From the NCBI RefSeq assembly GCF_025989125.1, contig NZ_JAPDNR010000001.1, positions 5,444,087 through 5,508,086 of the forward strand: DNA of 64,000 bases, given 5' to 3'. How positions within the stretch are numbered: the first letter of the stretch is position 1; each line of letters begins with the position of its first letter. This stretch comes from Chitinophaga nivalis (lineage in GTDB: Bacteria; Bacteroidota; Bacteroidia; Chitinophagales; Chitinophagaceae). The notes beneath the pieces are model-generated. The model was not told where the DNA came from. It did not search any database and saw nothing but the letters and a program-made list of their open reading frames with translations. This document shows, one piece after another, positions 21,401 through 26,844 of the stretch. Position numbers and translations under genes: made by a program.

Positions 21401-23400
21401 AAATTGTCCGGCGTATAGGCGTGGCTGACCGCTTTAAAGGCTGCCAGTACTTCTTCATTCACCAATACCTTACACTGGCTGTCGGCCACAATATGTGCGA
21501 TACGTTGCGCCGGATAGGCCATATCTACCGGCACATAAGCGCCACCAGCTTTCAGGATACCCAGTATGGTAATCATCAGCCATTCGCTGCGGGCACACTG
21601 AATGCCTACGAGCATGCCGGATTCTACGCCGTAAGTGGTTTGCAGGAACCGGGCCAGCCGGTTGGCCTGTTCGTTCAGTTCCCGGTAAGTAAGTTGTATA
21701 TCTTCAAATATAAGGGAGGTCTTGTCCGGTGTTGCCTGTACCTGTTCTTCAAACAGGGAAACAATGGAACGATCGGCCGGGAAGTCGGCAGCGGTATCAT
21801 TATAACCGGTCAGTAGCTGTTGTATGGTGGCGTCATTCAATACAGGCAGCCGGTTCACCGCCGTATCCGGCTGATGGATGGCAGCTGTCAGCAACTGCAT
21901 AAAACAGGCAGCGATGCGGGCAATGGTGCTTTCGCCAAACAGGTCCCGGTTATATTCAATCGCCATCTGTAAAGCGCCACTGGTCGTTTCCAGGAAATTG
22001 AAAGAGAGATCAAATTTGCTGGACAGGTGTTCCATGCCATTGTATTCACTTACCTGCAGTCCGCCTGTCTGCGCCGGATCGGGCGTATGCCCCGCCGCAT
22101 GGTTCTGCAGAATCAGCATCACATCAAACAAGGCACTGCGGCTCATCTCCCGTTGTAATGGCAACGCCTCAACGAGTTCATCAAACGGATAAGCCTGATG
22201 ATCGTAGGCTGCCAGGGTTATTTGCCGGATCTGCTGTAACAGCTGCAGGAAAGTATCGTCTCCGCTGAACTGTGTTCTTAACGCGAGGGTATTTAAATAC
22301 AAACCAATCTGGTCTTCCAGTTCGGCCTGTTCACGCCCCGCAATCGGGGTACCAATAATAATATCTTCCTGTTGGGTATAACGATGTAATAAACTGTTGA
22401 GTACAGCCAGCAGTCCCATAAACAAGGTAGCACCCTGCTCCCGGCAAAGCTGAAGCATACCCTGACAGCTATCGGGCGCAATGATATGGGTCACCAATCC
22501 ACCGTTATAGGTTTTGATGGCACTGCGCGGAAAATCCAGGGGTAGGTCCAACACCGGCAAAGCGCCACTGAACTGTTCCAGCCAGTAGGCCCTGTGCGTC
22601 TGCAAGGCGTCTCCTGCCAGCAATGCCTGCTGCCAGGCGGCATAATCCCGGTACTGGATAGACAACGGCGTCTGCGGCAACGCTTCGCCGGCCAGGTGTA
22701 CCGCATAATACCGGAATAATTCCTGCAATAAAATACCCATCGACCAACCATCACTGATGATGTGATGCAACACATAACAGCATACCCATTTCTGTGCGGC
22801 GATACGAAATACGGCCACCCGCAGCAGCGGACCTGCCGCCAGGTCAAAAGGCCGGGTACAAAAACCCTGCAACAGACTTTTCAGCGGCTGCTCTGCTTCC
22901 GGCACTCCCTGCAGGTCCTGGTATTCCACCTGAAATCCGGTAGCTTCCGGCGCCAATACCTGTTGCCATACTATGCCGGCTTCATCCTGTACAAACACTG
23001 TGCGGAGACTCTCATGCCGTTGCAACAGTTGCTGGAAAGCGGTTTCCAACGCCGCGTTATTCAGCGTTCCCTCAAACACATGAATACCCGGAATATTATA
23101 CGCTATATTACCTTCTTCAAACTGGCTGAGTACCCACAGGCGACGCTGCGCATTGGATAATACATACAATGGCTGGTCTGCAATACGGGGAATATTGCCG
23201 GTCGCTTGTTGTTGTTTCTTTTTCCGCTCTGCTTTAATGAAATCAAGAATAGCGGCTTTGTGGTCTTTCAGCTGCGCTTTGTCGGATGCCGTCAGCGCAC
23301 TTAAAGGACCATTTAAACGGATATTGAGGCCGGTGTCATCCACGTCAATGGCTAGGCCTTTAGACTTAAGTGATGACAGTATGGATAAAACATCTTTCAT
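6484..23400 (-). CDS. Five-module NRPS (Val; methylated Hpg; Hpg; Val; Val predicted)
   Basis: This 5,638-residue protein has an N-terminal TubC-type docking domain (~1-60) and five C-A-PCP modules. Condensation HHxxxDG motifs lie at ~215, 1253, 2592, 3654 and 4712; A3 motifs (TSGSTG/TSGSMG) at ~685, 2011, 3075, 4137 and 5196; carrier GGHSLKATR motifs at ~1067, 2400, 3463, 4517 and 5573. Pocket codes read by eye are DVFWLGGTFK (module 1, close to Val), DIFHFGLIFK (modules 2 and 3, close to the Hpg code DIFHLGLLCK) and DAFWLGGTFK (modules 4 and 5, Val). Module 2 has a methyltransferase inserted inside its A domain, and its condensation domain (HHLISDG, FEGD motif) is of a visibly different lineage from the other four. 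No epimerisation or thioesterase domain is seen. The protein ends in an acidic tail (EDDDYEEIKI). It is the first NRPS of the operon yet begins with docking and condensation domains, so its first acyl donor comes from elsewhere (a fatty acid or another synthetase). Confidence 0.95.
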   Translation of the reverse strand: MKDVLSILSSLKSKGLAIDVDDTGLNIRLNGPLSALTASDKAQLKDHKAAILDFIKAERKKKQQQATGNIPRIADQPLYVLSNAQRRLWVLSQFEEGNIAYNIPGIHVFEGTLNNAALETAFQQLLQRHESLRTVFVQDEAGIVWQQVLAPEATGFQVEYQDLQGVPEAEQPLKSLLQGFCTRPFDLAAGPLLRVAVFRIAAQKWVCCYVLHHIISDGWSMGILLQELFRYYAVHLAGEALPQTPLSIQYRDYAAWQQALLAGDALQTHRAYWLEQFSGALPVLDLPLDFPRSAIKTYNGGLVTHIIAPDSCQGMLQLCREQGATLFMGLLAVLNSLLHRYTQQEDIIIGTPIAGREQAELEDQIGLYLNTLALRTQFSGDDTFLQLLQQIRQITLAAYDHQAYPFDELVEALPLQREMSRSALFDVMLILQNHAAGHTPDPAQTGGLQVSEYNGMEHLSSKFDLSFNFLETTSGALQMAIEYNRDLFGESTIARIAACFMQLLTAAIHQPDTAVNRLPVLNDATIQQLLTGYNDTAADFPADRSIVSLFEEQVQATPDKTSLIFEDIQLTYRELNEQANRLARFLQTTYGVESGMLVGIQCARSEWLMITILGILKAGGAYVPVDMAYPAQRIAHIVADSQCKVLVNEEVLAAFKAVSHAYTPDNLQVDIAADQLAYVIYTSGSTGQPKGVMVEQRSVVRLVKGANYYHFTGDEIWLATCAVAFDVTTFEYWGALLHGGSLVFCTQEVLLDTTQLAAVLEEQQISIVWFTAGWLHQLIEEDLEMFRGLKTILAGGDKLSPDHINALHARYPDLEIINGYGPTENTTFSSAYRITGALSDIPIGKPISNSTVYILDPLQQLSLPGAIGEICVGGYGLSRGYLNNPALTAEKFVANPLVPGTLMYKTGDLGRWLPDGNIAFAGRKDDQVKIRGFRIEPGEIENALLAYAPVETAIVVVHTDAAGEKQLVAYITGKDQLDITALRAALGQTLPGYMIPAYFMQLEQLPLTPNGKTDRRNLPDPVGTAVLSAVTYIAPRNTTEKRLAVIWEEVLGRTEIGAKDNFFDLGGHSLKATRLAGRIYQAFEVKLALKELIINPVLEQQAALIRKGLKTAYIAIPKAPEQTYYPLSSAQKRLFFLHEFAPGSTSYNMPLVNYLGKTADKERIATVLQQLINRHESFRTAFVKIDGIAMQQIHATVPFELEAHQCEATDFAAYLDAYIRPFDISQAPLMRSSLVEVKGLGYVWVVDTHHLISDGTSRQVLAEDFMQLYGNQSLPELRLQYRDFSTWQNELLESGELKAQETYWLSQFSKGIAKLNFPADRPRPAAFTFEGDVYTFTLDASLTTQVRRFGIQHQGTLQMTLLAVLNVLLHRYTGQDDLLIGCGIAGRRHPELERIVGMFVNTLAIRNYPHAEQHFAAFYKEVADACIAAYENQDVQFEDLVDMLKLERDPSANPIFDVALVVQNFVETTGDTSVLSVPVPEDNRDILSQWNGTRTTKFDMSWFVTERSEDIVINLEYYAAIYDRTSIERLAAHFIEVLKTVLAQPDIFLSGISLLTPTAAEALLADYVRGERQDVSDHATFHEIFEKQRAVSSENTAVTDKTTSLTYQALGQRADELAHFLVHSAGLQQGQRVGVLQSRNAALPVSILAILKAGGVYVPLDANYPEERLLYMLEDAAIHILLTEKDRIEFANRLQWRGKGIQQLVCVDSADIYQERGLWRNDLMRKDLWDHVGSTATDAISQGGWMSSYTGEYLSEREMQEYSENAYLKLKDYLHPAMRVLEIGCSSGLTMFQIAPYVGAYHGTDLSSVILENTANAVTEKGYTHITLSCMPAHEIDQLTDEGFDLVIINSVIQSFDGHNYLRGVLEKAIGKMKNTGWLFIGDIMDEDRRQALIDDLTAFKRSHEGAGVRTKTDLSAELFVSKDYLDDLIRDNIGIADIHYSDKIYTIANELTDFRYDALLHINKERPLTRNGKHRYQHDLRHIGAHEGKVLRTNVSNTDLAYIIYTSGSTGKPKGVMVAHENIVSFLEKCRKTFRPDGTLVMPVLASHAFDISLFELFLPLLAGGTAMLIHEDDVKDIPYLITQLQQVTAFHTVPALMSQVTGYITETGIKEKYPAIKELFVGGDAVPTSVLEAMRDVFPQAHIHVLYGPTESTIFVTANHYESGATTPFRGTLIGKPNAGTEVYILDEYQQLVPVGVIGEICLGGNIVSQGYLNQPALTAEKFVSNPFNKTTRLYKTGDLGRWLADGNIEFAGRKDAQVKIRGYRIELEEIEHALQRHPEIAASVVIARTNTAGEKELVAYIVSKTELNIADMRAHLGKSLPDYMLPTHYVPLMALPLTPNGKVDRRNLPDPAEMSLATGAAYIPPRNETEAKLVQIWQEILGREGISVKDHFFERGGHSLKATRLSSQIHKVFDVKVALNELFSRVILEDQALLIAAALKTTFTTIPVADPQPAYVLSSSQRRLWVLSQFTAGNIAYNMPGVQVFEGNLDREALEASFAALIARHENLRTVFREADEVYQLILPATDIRFRVGYEDLRQEKEQDTVVKQRVAAAVAQPFDLAAGPLLRADLYQVTDHTWVFSYVIHHIISDGWSMEVLIRELLQLYNGFVKGMPVALPPLRIQYKDYAAWQQAQLKDETVNAHRNYWLTQFAGPLPVLELLADKPRPAVRTFNGAMIDWQIPASLSKGLLALSHGQGATLFMGLLALVKALLYRYTGQEDIITGTPIAGREHADLENQIGVYINTLALRTRFSGANSFETLLSHIKTVTLQAYEHQAYPFDELVDELPLKRDMSRSALFDVMVALQNAKMNEGTVLRLDGLQVSAYAEEVAAGSMFDLIFNFIEEGEEIRANIQYNTDIYTTSAIERLTRHLSQLLVAVIAQPAAPLQQLDYLSAAEKDTLLTGFNDTATAEGPHPTLLQMFAEQVQQTPDNIALVWEDTSLTYKALDETSNQLANYLKQQYHIQAEERVGIMLHRSAALMVGILGVLKSGGVYVPVDPEHPAGRKAFITSDAGIKVLITETAAAVDAAYYAGPVLDITAALAASAHDTAAPELGVQADNLAYIIYTSGSTGTPKGVMIAHGSIISFLEKCRKTFRPDSTMVMPVLASHAFDISLFEMFLPLLAGGTARMIAEENVKDIPYLAAQLQSVTAFHAVPALMSQITGHITETGTQESYTAIKALFVGGDVVPTSVLEAMRDVFPQAAIHVLYGPTESTIFVTTRHYESETNTPFRGTFIGKPNAGVKVYILDAYRQLVPTGVTGEIYVGGTILAQGYLNQPVLTAEKFIPNPFNTAERLYSTGDLGRWQADGSIEFAGRKDAQVKIRGYRIELGEIEHALQQHPAITDTVVIAWPNATGEKELVAYIVGEADLHIAGLRAHLSKSLPDYMVPAHYVPLAALPLTPNGKVDRKNLPDPAEMSLATGTAYIPPRNETEAKLVLIWQEILGREIISVKDNFFDIGGHSLKATRLSGQIHKVFDVKLSLNELFSQVVLEDQATLITQAAKQTFITIPPAPVQTDYVLSSAQRRLWILSQFTEGNVAYNIPGVHVFEGDLNIAALEQAFKVLLERHEILRTVFKEDEQGELRQVVQSLAGINFQITQQDLRATAQSPEEQVRLDQLRPFDLAAGPLIRASLLQVADEKWIFSYVMHHIISDGWSMGILIRELLQVYNACLQGEELTWSPLRIQYKDYAVWLREQLSGAALQAHKDYWLTQFAGALPILDLPADKPRPAVKTYNGHVIHQFIPAAISQALKALCQEEGSTLFMGLLAAVNALLYRYTHQEDIIIGSTIAGREHADLEDQIGFYAHTLALRTRFKGDNSYRELLALVKALTLGAYEHQVYPFDELIDALDMPHDMSRHPLFDVTVVLQNTDTHIPGAAPTLQGLQTTGYEAAINLQSKFDLSFNFVETADAIQVSLIYNTDVYTEPTIQRLFRHLEQLLTAVTAAPDVPVNIVNYLNEAEKQELLVAFNETATVWPADKTIPALFAAQAQQTPDRIALVFEATTFTYKALDEKANQLAHYLQAQYAIQPGDFVGIMLDRSAQLILAILGVLKCGGVYVPVDPEYPAARKAFITKDTGVKVLITQTDYIFDLDYYEGPVFAIDVQLEEANGSVVAPVVDLHADHLAYVMYTSGSMGVPKGVMVPHRGVVRLVKPASFVDLTGYETLLSTGAVSFDATSFEYWGMLLNGGKLVLCRKEVLLDSRQLAATIQAHGVDMMWFTAGWLNELADRDIHLFAGLKTVLAGGDRLSPAHINALLQHHPHIRIVNGYGPTENTTFSLTYPVMTACEDVPVGKPIGNSTAYILDSQLQPVPIGVVGEICVGGAGLAQGYLNQPDLTAAKFIAHPFIAGERLYKTGDLGRWLPDGNIGFVGRQDAQVKIRGYRIELGEIESVLQQDAAVTSAVVVARSNRAGDKELVAYLVGKTTLHIAAIRAALGKHLPDYMVPGYFIQLEALPLTANGKVDRNNLPDPEGMDMHTGVPYIAPRNETEEKLVLVWKEILGREQISVKDNFFEIGGHSLKATRLSSQIHKVFDVKVSLNELFSLTVLEEQAVLIAQAVKDTFVTIPQVPEQNGYELSSSQRRLWVLGQFTAGNMAYNLPGVYVFEGDLNREAWEHAFYALLERHEILRTVFREDETGKLLQFILTIPEIGFRISYRDLRQETAREQLANTLVQNAFVQPFDLAAGPLLRAGLYQLTDQQWVFSYVMHHIISDGWSMGVLIKELLQLYNAFIKGETAVLPPLRIQYKDYAAWQQAQLSGAALQLHRDYWQQQFTAPLPILDLPVDKPRPAIKTYNGGAIHGVINAAASQGLKALCQEQGSTLFMGLLAIVNTLFYRYTRQEDMVIGSPIAGREHADLEDQIGFYVNTLALRTRFKGGNSYRELLELVKALTLDAYEHQVFPFDELVDVLDIPYDMSRNPLFDVTVALQNTSMDTHKPGEAQTLGALQVSSYIESVSPQSKFDLSFDFEETGATIRTTLVYNTDIYTKDTMARLFRHLEQLLAAVTATPDIPIDTIRYLSQEEEQELLVAFNKTTMAYPADKTIPALFAAQARKTPDRTALVFEDTTFTYNALDEKTNQLAHYLRAQYAIQPGDFVGIMLDRSADLIITILGVLKCGGVYVPVDPEYPAARKAFITNDTGIKVLITQAAYMADLDYYEGPVFAISAQPEDAAGSVDAPDLDLQADHLAYVMYTSGSMGVPKGVMVPHRAVVRLVKPASFVALTGHETLLSTGAVSFDATSFEYWSMLLNGGKLVLCSKEVLLDSGQLSAAIQEHGVDMMWFTAGWLNELVDRDVSLFRGLKTVLAGGDRLSPAHINALLHHHPGISIINGYGPTENTTFSLTYPVMTACEEVPVGKPIGNSTVYILDNRQQPVPIGVVGEICVGGAGLAQGYLNQPDLTAAKFIAHPFISGERLYKTGDLGKWLPDGNIGFIGRQDAQVKIRGYRIELGEIESVLQSDATVTSAVVVARSNRAGDKELVAYLVGKTALNILAIRAVLSKHLPDYMVPGYFIQLEALPLTANGKVDRNNLPDPEGAGMETGVDYVAPRNETEAQLLLIWQEILGREKIGVKDNFFEIGGHSLKATRMVMQVKKTFKTAIELKNIFQEPTIEMLADKINNDIWLQTAVVAEDDDYEEIKI
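17430..18270 (-). other. SAM-dependent methyltransferase domain embedded in the module 2 adenylation domain (between motifs A2 and A3)
   Basis: About 280 residues (roughly 1,710-1,990 of the five-module NRPS) interrupt the module 2 adenylation domain. They come after the A2 region (LKAGGVYVPLDANYPEER) and before A3 (YIIYTSGSTGKPKG). The insert has the SAM-binding motif VLEIGCSSG (~1,783), then GTDLS, and an NRPS-methyltransferase-like end (DFRYDALLHI). In most NRPSs the methyltransferase sits between A8 and A9 and N-methylates. Inserts between A2 and A3 are known in a few interrupted A domains, where, as I recall, side-chain methylation was reported. The boundaries are approximate. The methylated atom on the Hpg-like residue (backbone N, phenol O or a carbon) cannot be told from sequence. 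Confidence 0.88.
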
Positions 23401-23462
23401 ACCTGGATAAATAATTTTTAAAACACGGGAAAGGTATTGGGTACACTCCCTTTATTGGCTGA

Positions 23463-23512
23463 GCATACGGGTGAGATTGCGGTTCATCGGGCTTTCACGC
23501 CCCTCCGTATGC
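23463..23512 (-). promoter_or_regulatory. Structured leader hairpin upstream of the NRPS operon
   Basis: Perfect 8-bp arms GCATACGG (23463-23470) and CCGTATGC (23505-23512) enclose an inner GC hairpin (arms 23489-23492 and 23499-23502, GGGC/GCCC). The element sits 63 bp before the NRPS start codon, within the 5' leader if transcription begins further upstream. There is no U-run, so it does not look like a simple terminator. It could be a recognition element for the NusG-like protein encoded just upstream, a regulatory RNA, or a relic of a structured RNA such as a group II intron fragment. Only the inverted repeats are seen directly; the function is inference. Confidence 0.45.
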
Positions 23513-23602
23513 AGCGCTGCGAATATTTCCTATGTATGCGTATGCTAATTTTCTTTCCTGAATTTTATTCGTTTTATAACCGTTACACCGCTGTTGTATT
23601 TT

Positions 23603-23830
23603 TCAACAAGTCCTGTTGGTTTTTATTAATAATATTCCTGCGTCCCTATCTCCCACGTCCTTTTCTGTAAGCACGGACATGGGAATACCCGCATTCCTGA
23701 TGCAGTCTGCCGGCAAAAGAATAGCCACCGCTAATCCCCTAGCAGAAAAAATCGCATCTATTAAAACCGGGTATTTTTTTAATACCTCACTGACGATGGC
23801 ATCAACGTTGATTGATTGCTCCGGCTGCAT
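23603..23830 (-). CDS. Possible small protein between NusG-like gene and NRPS
   Basis: A 75-residue frame (start MQPEQSINVDAIVSEVL; one more ATG directly before it at 23833) lies on the same strand between the NusG-like gene and the five-module NRPS. The N-terminal half has an amphipathic, protein-like composition, but I recognise no domain. A plus-strand frame overlaps it, so it may be chance. If real it would be co-transcribed with the NRPS genes, about 200 bp upstream of the first one. Confidence 0.25.
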   Translation of the reverse strand: MQPEQSINVDAIVSEVLKKYPVLIDAIFSARGLAVAILLPADCIRNAGIPMSVLTEKDVGDRDAGILLIKTNRTC

Positions 23831-23927
23831 CACTTTGCAGTATGATGAGGCACTATTGATGTGAAGACCGGGTAGTATGTTGGCAAAGGCGACTGAGCTG
23901 GTATATTACCGATATCAGTCGCTGCAT

Positions 23928-24446
23928 TTAACTCACTTGTTTTGATAAGCAAACAACGGGCATATCCACGAGAATATTCCTGTTCAATAGATTAACCCGC
24001 ACGAGCATTTTATTTTTCCCTTCTATTTTAATCATTTCACAATGCAATCCTGTGAAAGGTCCTTCCTGTATATATAACTTCTCGCCTACTTCAAAATGGG
24101 CAGCGGAAACAATTACATTATCACTATTGATCACCAATCTGATCTGGTCAATTATTGCTGGTTTTACTATCGCCGGTACTTTCCCGATCTTTACATAACA
24201 ATGTACCCCTTCAATATCCAGTACTTCACGATACTCCGTCTGCTTATTTAAATAAACAAATATGTAAGAGGGGAAAGCAGGAATATAAAGGATTTTCTTC
24301 CTGTCATGCCATTGTCGCGCAGTTTTTATCAATGGCAGATAATGGGTGATGCTTTTTTCAAAAAGTTCATCTGAGATTTTTTTTTCTTTACGGGGACCAG
24401 TGTAAACAACATACCATCCAGAGGCAAAAGCAAGCATAGAGAACAC
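23928..24446 (-). CDS. NusG/RfaH-like specialised transcription elongation factor
   Basis: This 172-residue protein has the two-domain plan of NusG. An N-terminal NGN domain begins GWYVVYTGPRKEKK and continues with typical YIPAFPSYIFVYL and GVHCYVKIGKVPAIV segments (~10-110). A KOW-type domain follows (FEVGEKLYIQEGPFTGLHCEM, ~120-172). It is a paralogue rather than housekeeping NusG: it lacks the secE/rplK context and stands alone 5' of a very long operon. In Bacteroidota, UpxY-type paralogues encoded at the head of capsule operons prevent premature termination, and LoaP does this for polyketide operons in Firmicutes. The same cis-acting antitermination role for the ~24 kb NRPS transcript is inferred from position. 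It ends 527 bp before the NRPS start codon, on the same strand. A second in-frame ATG (MLAFASGW) lies three codons in. Confidence 0.9.
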   Translation of the reverse strand: MFSMLAFASGWYVVYTGPRKEKKISDELFEKSITHYLPLIKTARQWHDRKKILYIPAFPSYIFVYLNKQTEYREVLDIEGVHCYVKIGKVPAIVKPAIIDQIRLVINSDNVIVSAAHFEVGEKLYIQEGPFTGLHCEMIKIEGKNKMLVRVNLLNRNILVDMPVVCLSKQVS

Positions 24447-25799
24447 CTTTTTATAGGGTTATAAATAAGTACACAAGTGAAATAGCACATTAATGACAAC
24501 AAACAATCATCTGTTTAAAAGCAAAGGGTTACACGTTATCCCACAGCAGGTTAACAGATTTTAAAGTATGACCGGTGGTCGTATGGACAGGCATTTTCAT
24601 GCACCATATCCGGCATGCTTAATAGTAAAGATTAACAAGGTTATAAATGGTCATCGCGTTTAAGCGACCTATCAGTTTAACAGTTAACATTTTTTTCGGT
24701 TGATGCCGGGGAACTACTTCTTTATTGTGCTATTGATTCTTCAGCCAGCGCGTCGGCGCACAGGTTATCCTTTTCAGTCATGCTAATACTGATACTACTT
24801 ATATATACTTTACTACGATACTGATTGTCTTTATCTGAATGGCGTATTAAACTAAAGCCGTACTCCAACCCGGTATATCAGTATCATACCGGGTTTCCTG
24901 AAACATTACGTCTCTTTTTCTCCTTTTAGCAATTACTTGAAATCTGAAAGATAAGATGCAATCTTTTTTATTTTAGTCTTCTCAACATACACCTTACGGC
25001 CTGTGTCATATCATGATTCACTGTTTAGGTGTTGTTCAATACAGGACGCATCACGAGTTAATTATAAAAAGTTACTTTATTACTTATAACAGGATAAAGC
25101 TATCGCTACTGTAAGTAACAACTTACTGTTTTTGGTTGAATAAAATTATCTGATGGACTGATTTGGTTAACAGTGATAGAACCCTTCATTATCAATGATA
25201 ACAAGTGCAATACTGTGACAGTCTTTTAATTAAAAAATGTTACTTAATGAAACCGGATTAGACATTTACTATTTAACGAAACAATGCCACGAGTCTTCAT
25301 TTCTTTATTTCTATATTCTACTCTAAAATTTATGCTGCGCATTTCCATCATTACAGTAAATGGCCATATGCATTGTACTATCGCTGTATAATTGCCGAAA
25401 ATGTTTTGTGCTGTCTCTTATCAGTTGAATTTTAGCAATATACTTTTGATGTTAAATTTCACCAACATTCCCCCATTTGGGCTACAAATCTATACTCAAG
25501 TCAGCAGGGTTGGTTAACTTATTACGTTGAGTGATAAAGATATTAAAATAAATATAAGGCAAAAAATTTAATTCTCTAGTTCGCCTATACATGATAAAAA
25601 TAATTTAAACAGCGGTACTTACATCTTCTTTATTTATCGTATCCGAAATGCGCGCTCCTGCAGCGATGCAACTGTACCGCAGGCATATCATGACAGCTGC
25701 CAACTTTTATTAACTATGGTTTTAAAAAGGGAATACCAACAACGTAATGCCATCTTTTCTGCAGGAATACCCACATTACCTTAACGGCTATCCCACTCG
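24447..25799. other. Long AT-rich intergenic region upstream of the NRPS locus
   Basis: About 1.35 kb without a credible gene on either strand. The only clear structure is a 10-bp inverted repeat at 24867-24876 and 24886-24895 (AACCCGGTAT with its complement). It lacks a good T-run on either side and could be a weak terminator or structured leader of the NusG-like gene. The promoter of the NusG-NRPS unit should lie here, but I found no convincing -33/-7 pair. Confidence 0.6.
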
Positions 25800-26546
25800 T
25801 TAATACATCGGATCCGCCGTTTCGGATTTGAGCTTGTCTTTCGTCTTATTAAAATCCTGTAGTCCCGCGTAGGGATCAATGAGGCTGATCAACGGCCGGC
25901 CAATGAAGACGCCCATGCCTATGTCACATTGTAAAAAGTAGGCCTTCCCCGGGAGAATTTTCATAAATATCTCTTCCAGTGCTTCTGTCCTGGCCGATAT
26001 TTTAACATGCCCCGTTTTAGTAACTTTTATGACATGCGCGGAATTCCTTTTGATACGGCAAATAACCGAATCGTCCAACATAACATTATAGGGAATAGCG
26101 GCGCCCAGGGAGGATCTGGAACGATACACGTACAAAAGCGCATAGGCAGCTGTATCCGGTAATAATGTTCTCATGACGGAATCATGGGCTTTGTTTTTTT
26201 CAGCAAACATAGCCACCGTATCCAGATAATAATAAATTTCTCCAAACAGCCGGTAACAGGTACTGAACATATCCGGAAACTTCAACTCTTTAATGACGAT
26301 AATGTTGCCTCCTGCTTTGATGGCTTTTTCCCTTGCCTCCTCTATGATGCTTTCATAGTCGCAGTTGATTTTAAAACCACCATCGGTTATTTTCAGGTCT
26401 TTTATCTTCCTGGCGCCGGCCGGCAACCAGCCATTCCTGTTAATAAAAAATATATTTGCCGTATCTGAAAGCATGCCGGCGTTGACGGGGATGTACAGGC
26501 AGGATAACAGTAAAAATGTGACGATTGATTTTAAATATAACTTCAT
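25800..26546 (-). CDS. Secreted protein of unknown function
   Basis: I start it at ATG 26546, because the protein then begins with a clear signal peptide (MKLYLKSIVTFLLLSCLYIPVNAG, here only noted by its first and last parts: MKLYLK ... PVNAG). The longer frame to 26660 has an unlikely Arg-rich leader. The mature part of the 248-residue protein has a segment resembling conserved Bacteroidota secreted proteins that begin with a short alpha/beta unit (AREKAIKAGGNIIVIKEL), plus several Cys. I do not recognise a family with confidence. It is a single gene facing the NRPS locus; no operon partner is visible. Confidence 0.8.
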   Translation of the reverse strand: MKLYLKSIVTFLLLSCLYIPVNAGMLSDTANIFFINRNGWLPAGARKIKDLKITDGGFKINCDYESIIEEAREKAIKAGGNIIVIKELKFPDMFSTCYRLFGEIYYYLDTVAMFAEKNKAHDSVMRTLLPDTAAYALLYVYRSRSSLGAAIPYNVMLDDSVICRIKRNSAHVIKVTKTGHVKISARTEALEEIFMKILPGKAYFLQCDIGMGVFIGRPLISLIDPYAGLQDFNKTKDKLKSETADPMY

Positions 26547-26799
26547 ATGTATAGGCATTGCGAACCGCATAAACGTCTGACTATTCCCGGCGACGGATAC
26601 CCTCCTCCGGTATCGCAATATTAGGAAATTATGGATAAAGAACCTGCATAGTGCCGCCAATATTACCTCTCACAGCTGTTTATGACTGGCTCCACACCAC
26701 CTGTCAGCGAACTCCGGCAGCATATGATCAGCTATGTCCATCCAGGTAAGTCTATATCATCGCTACTGCTGAAGCGCCTATACGATAACAGGATTTAGT

Positions 26800-26807
26800 T
26801 ATATTTG
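26800..26807 (+). promoter_or_regulatory. Putative Bacteroidota -7 promoter element
   Basis: TATATTTG matches the Bacteroidota sigma-A -7 consensus TAnnTTTG exactly and sits 38 bp before the start codon of the small peptide gene at 26845. No TTTG is found at the -33 spacing, so support is partial. Confidence 0.4.
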
Positions 26808-26844
26808 GTAACAGACTGAAATTTATCACCCAAAAACCACTGTC

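Noticed and set aside
6484..23400. Many open frames of 60-250 residues on the plus strand opposite the NRPS genes
   Set aside because: They recur at the same places in each module and mirror the conserved NRPS motifs; they are shadows of GC-biased coding DNA.
6484..23400. Possible epimerisation domains in the five-module NRPS
   Set aside because: Every HHxxxDG domain is directly followed by an adenylation domain, and each carrier domain is followed by the next condensation domain; no extra copy is left over.
24867..24895. Inverted repeat as a terminator for a gene in the 24.4-25.8 kb gap
   Set aside because: No T-run on either strand and no gene upstream of it to terminate; kept only as a structure note.
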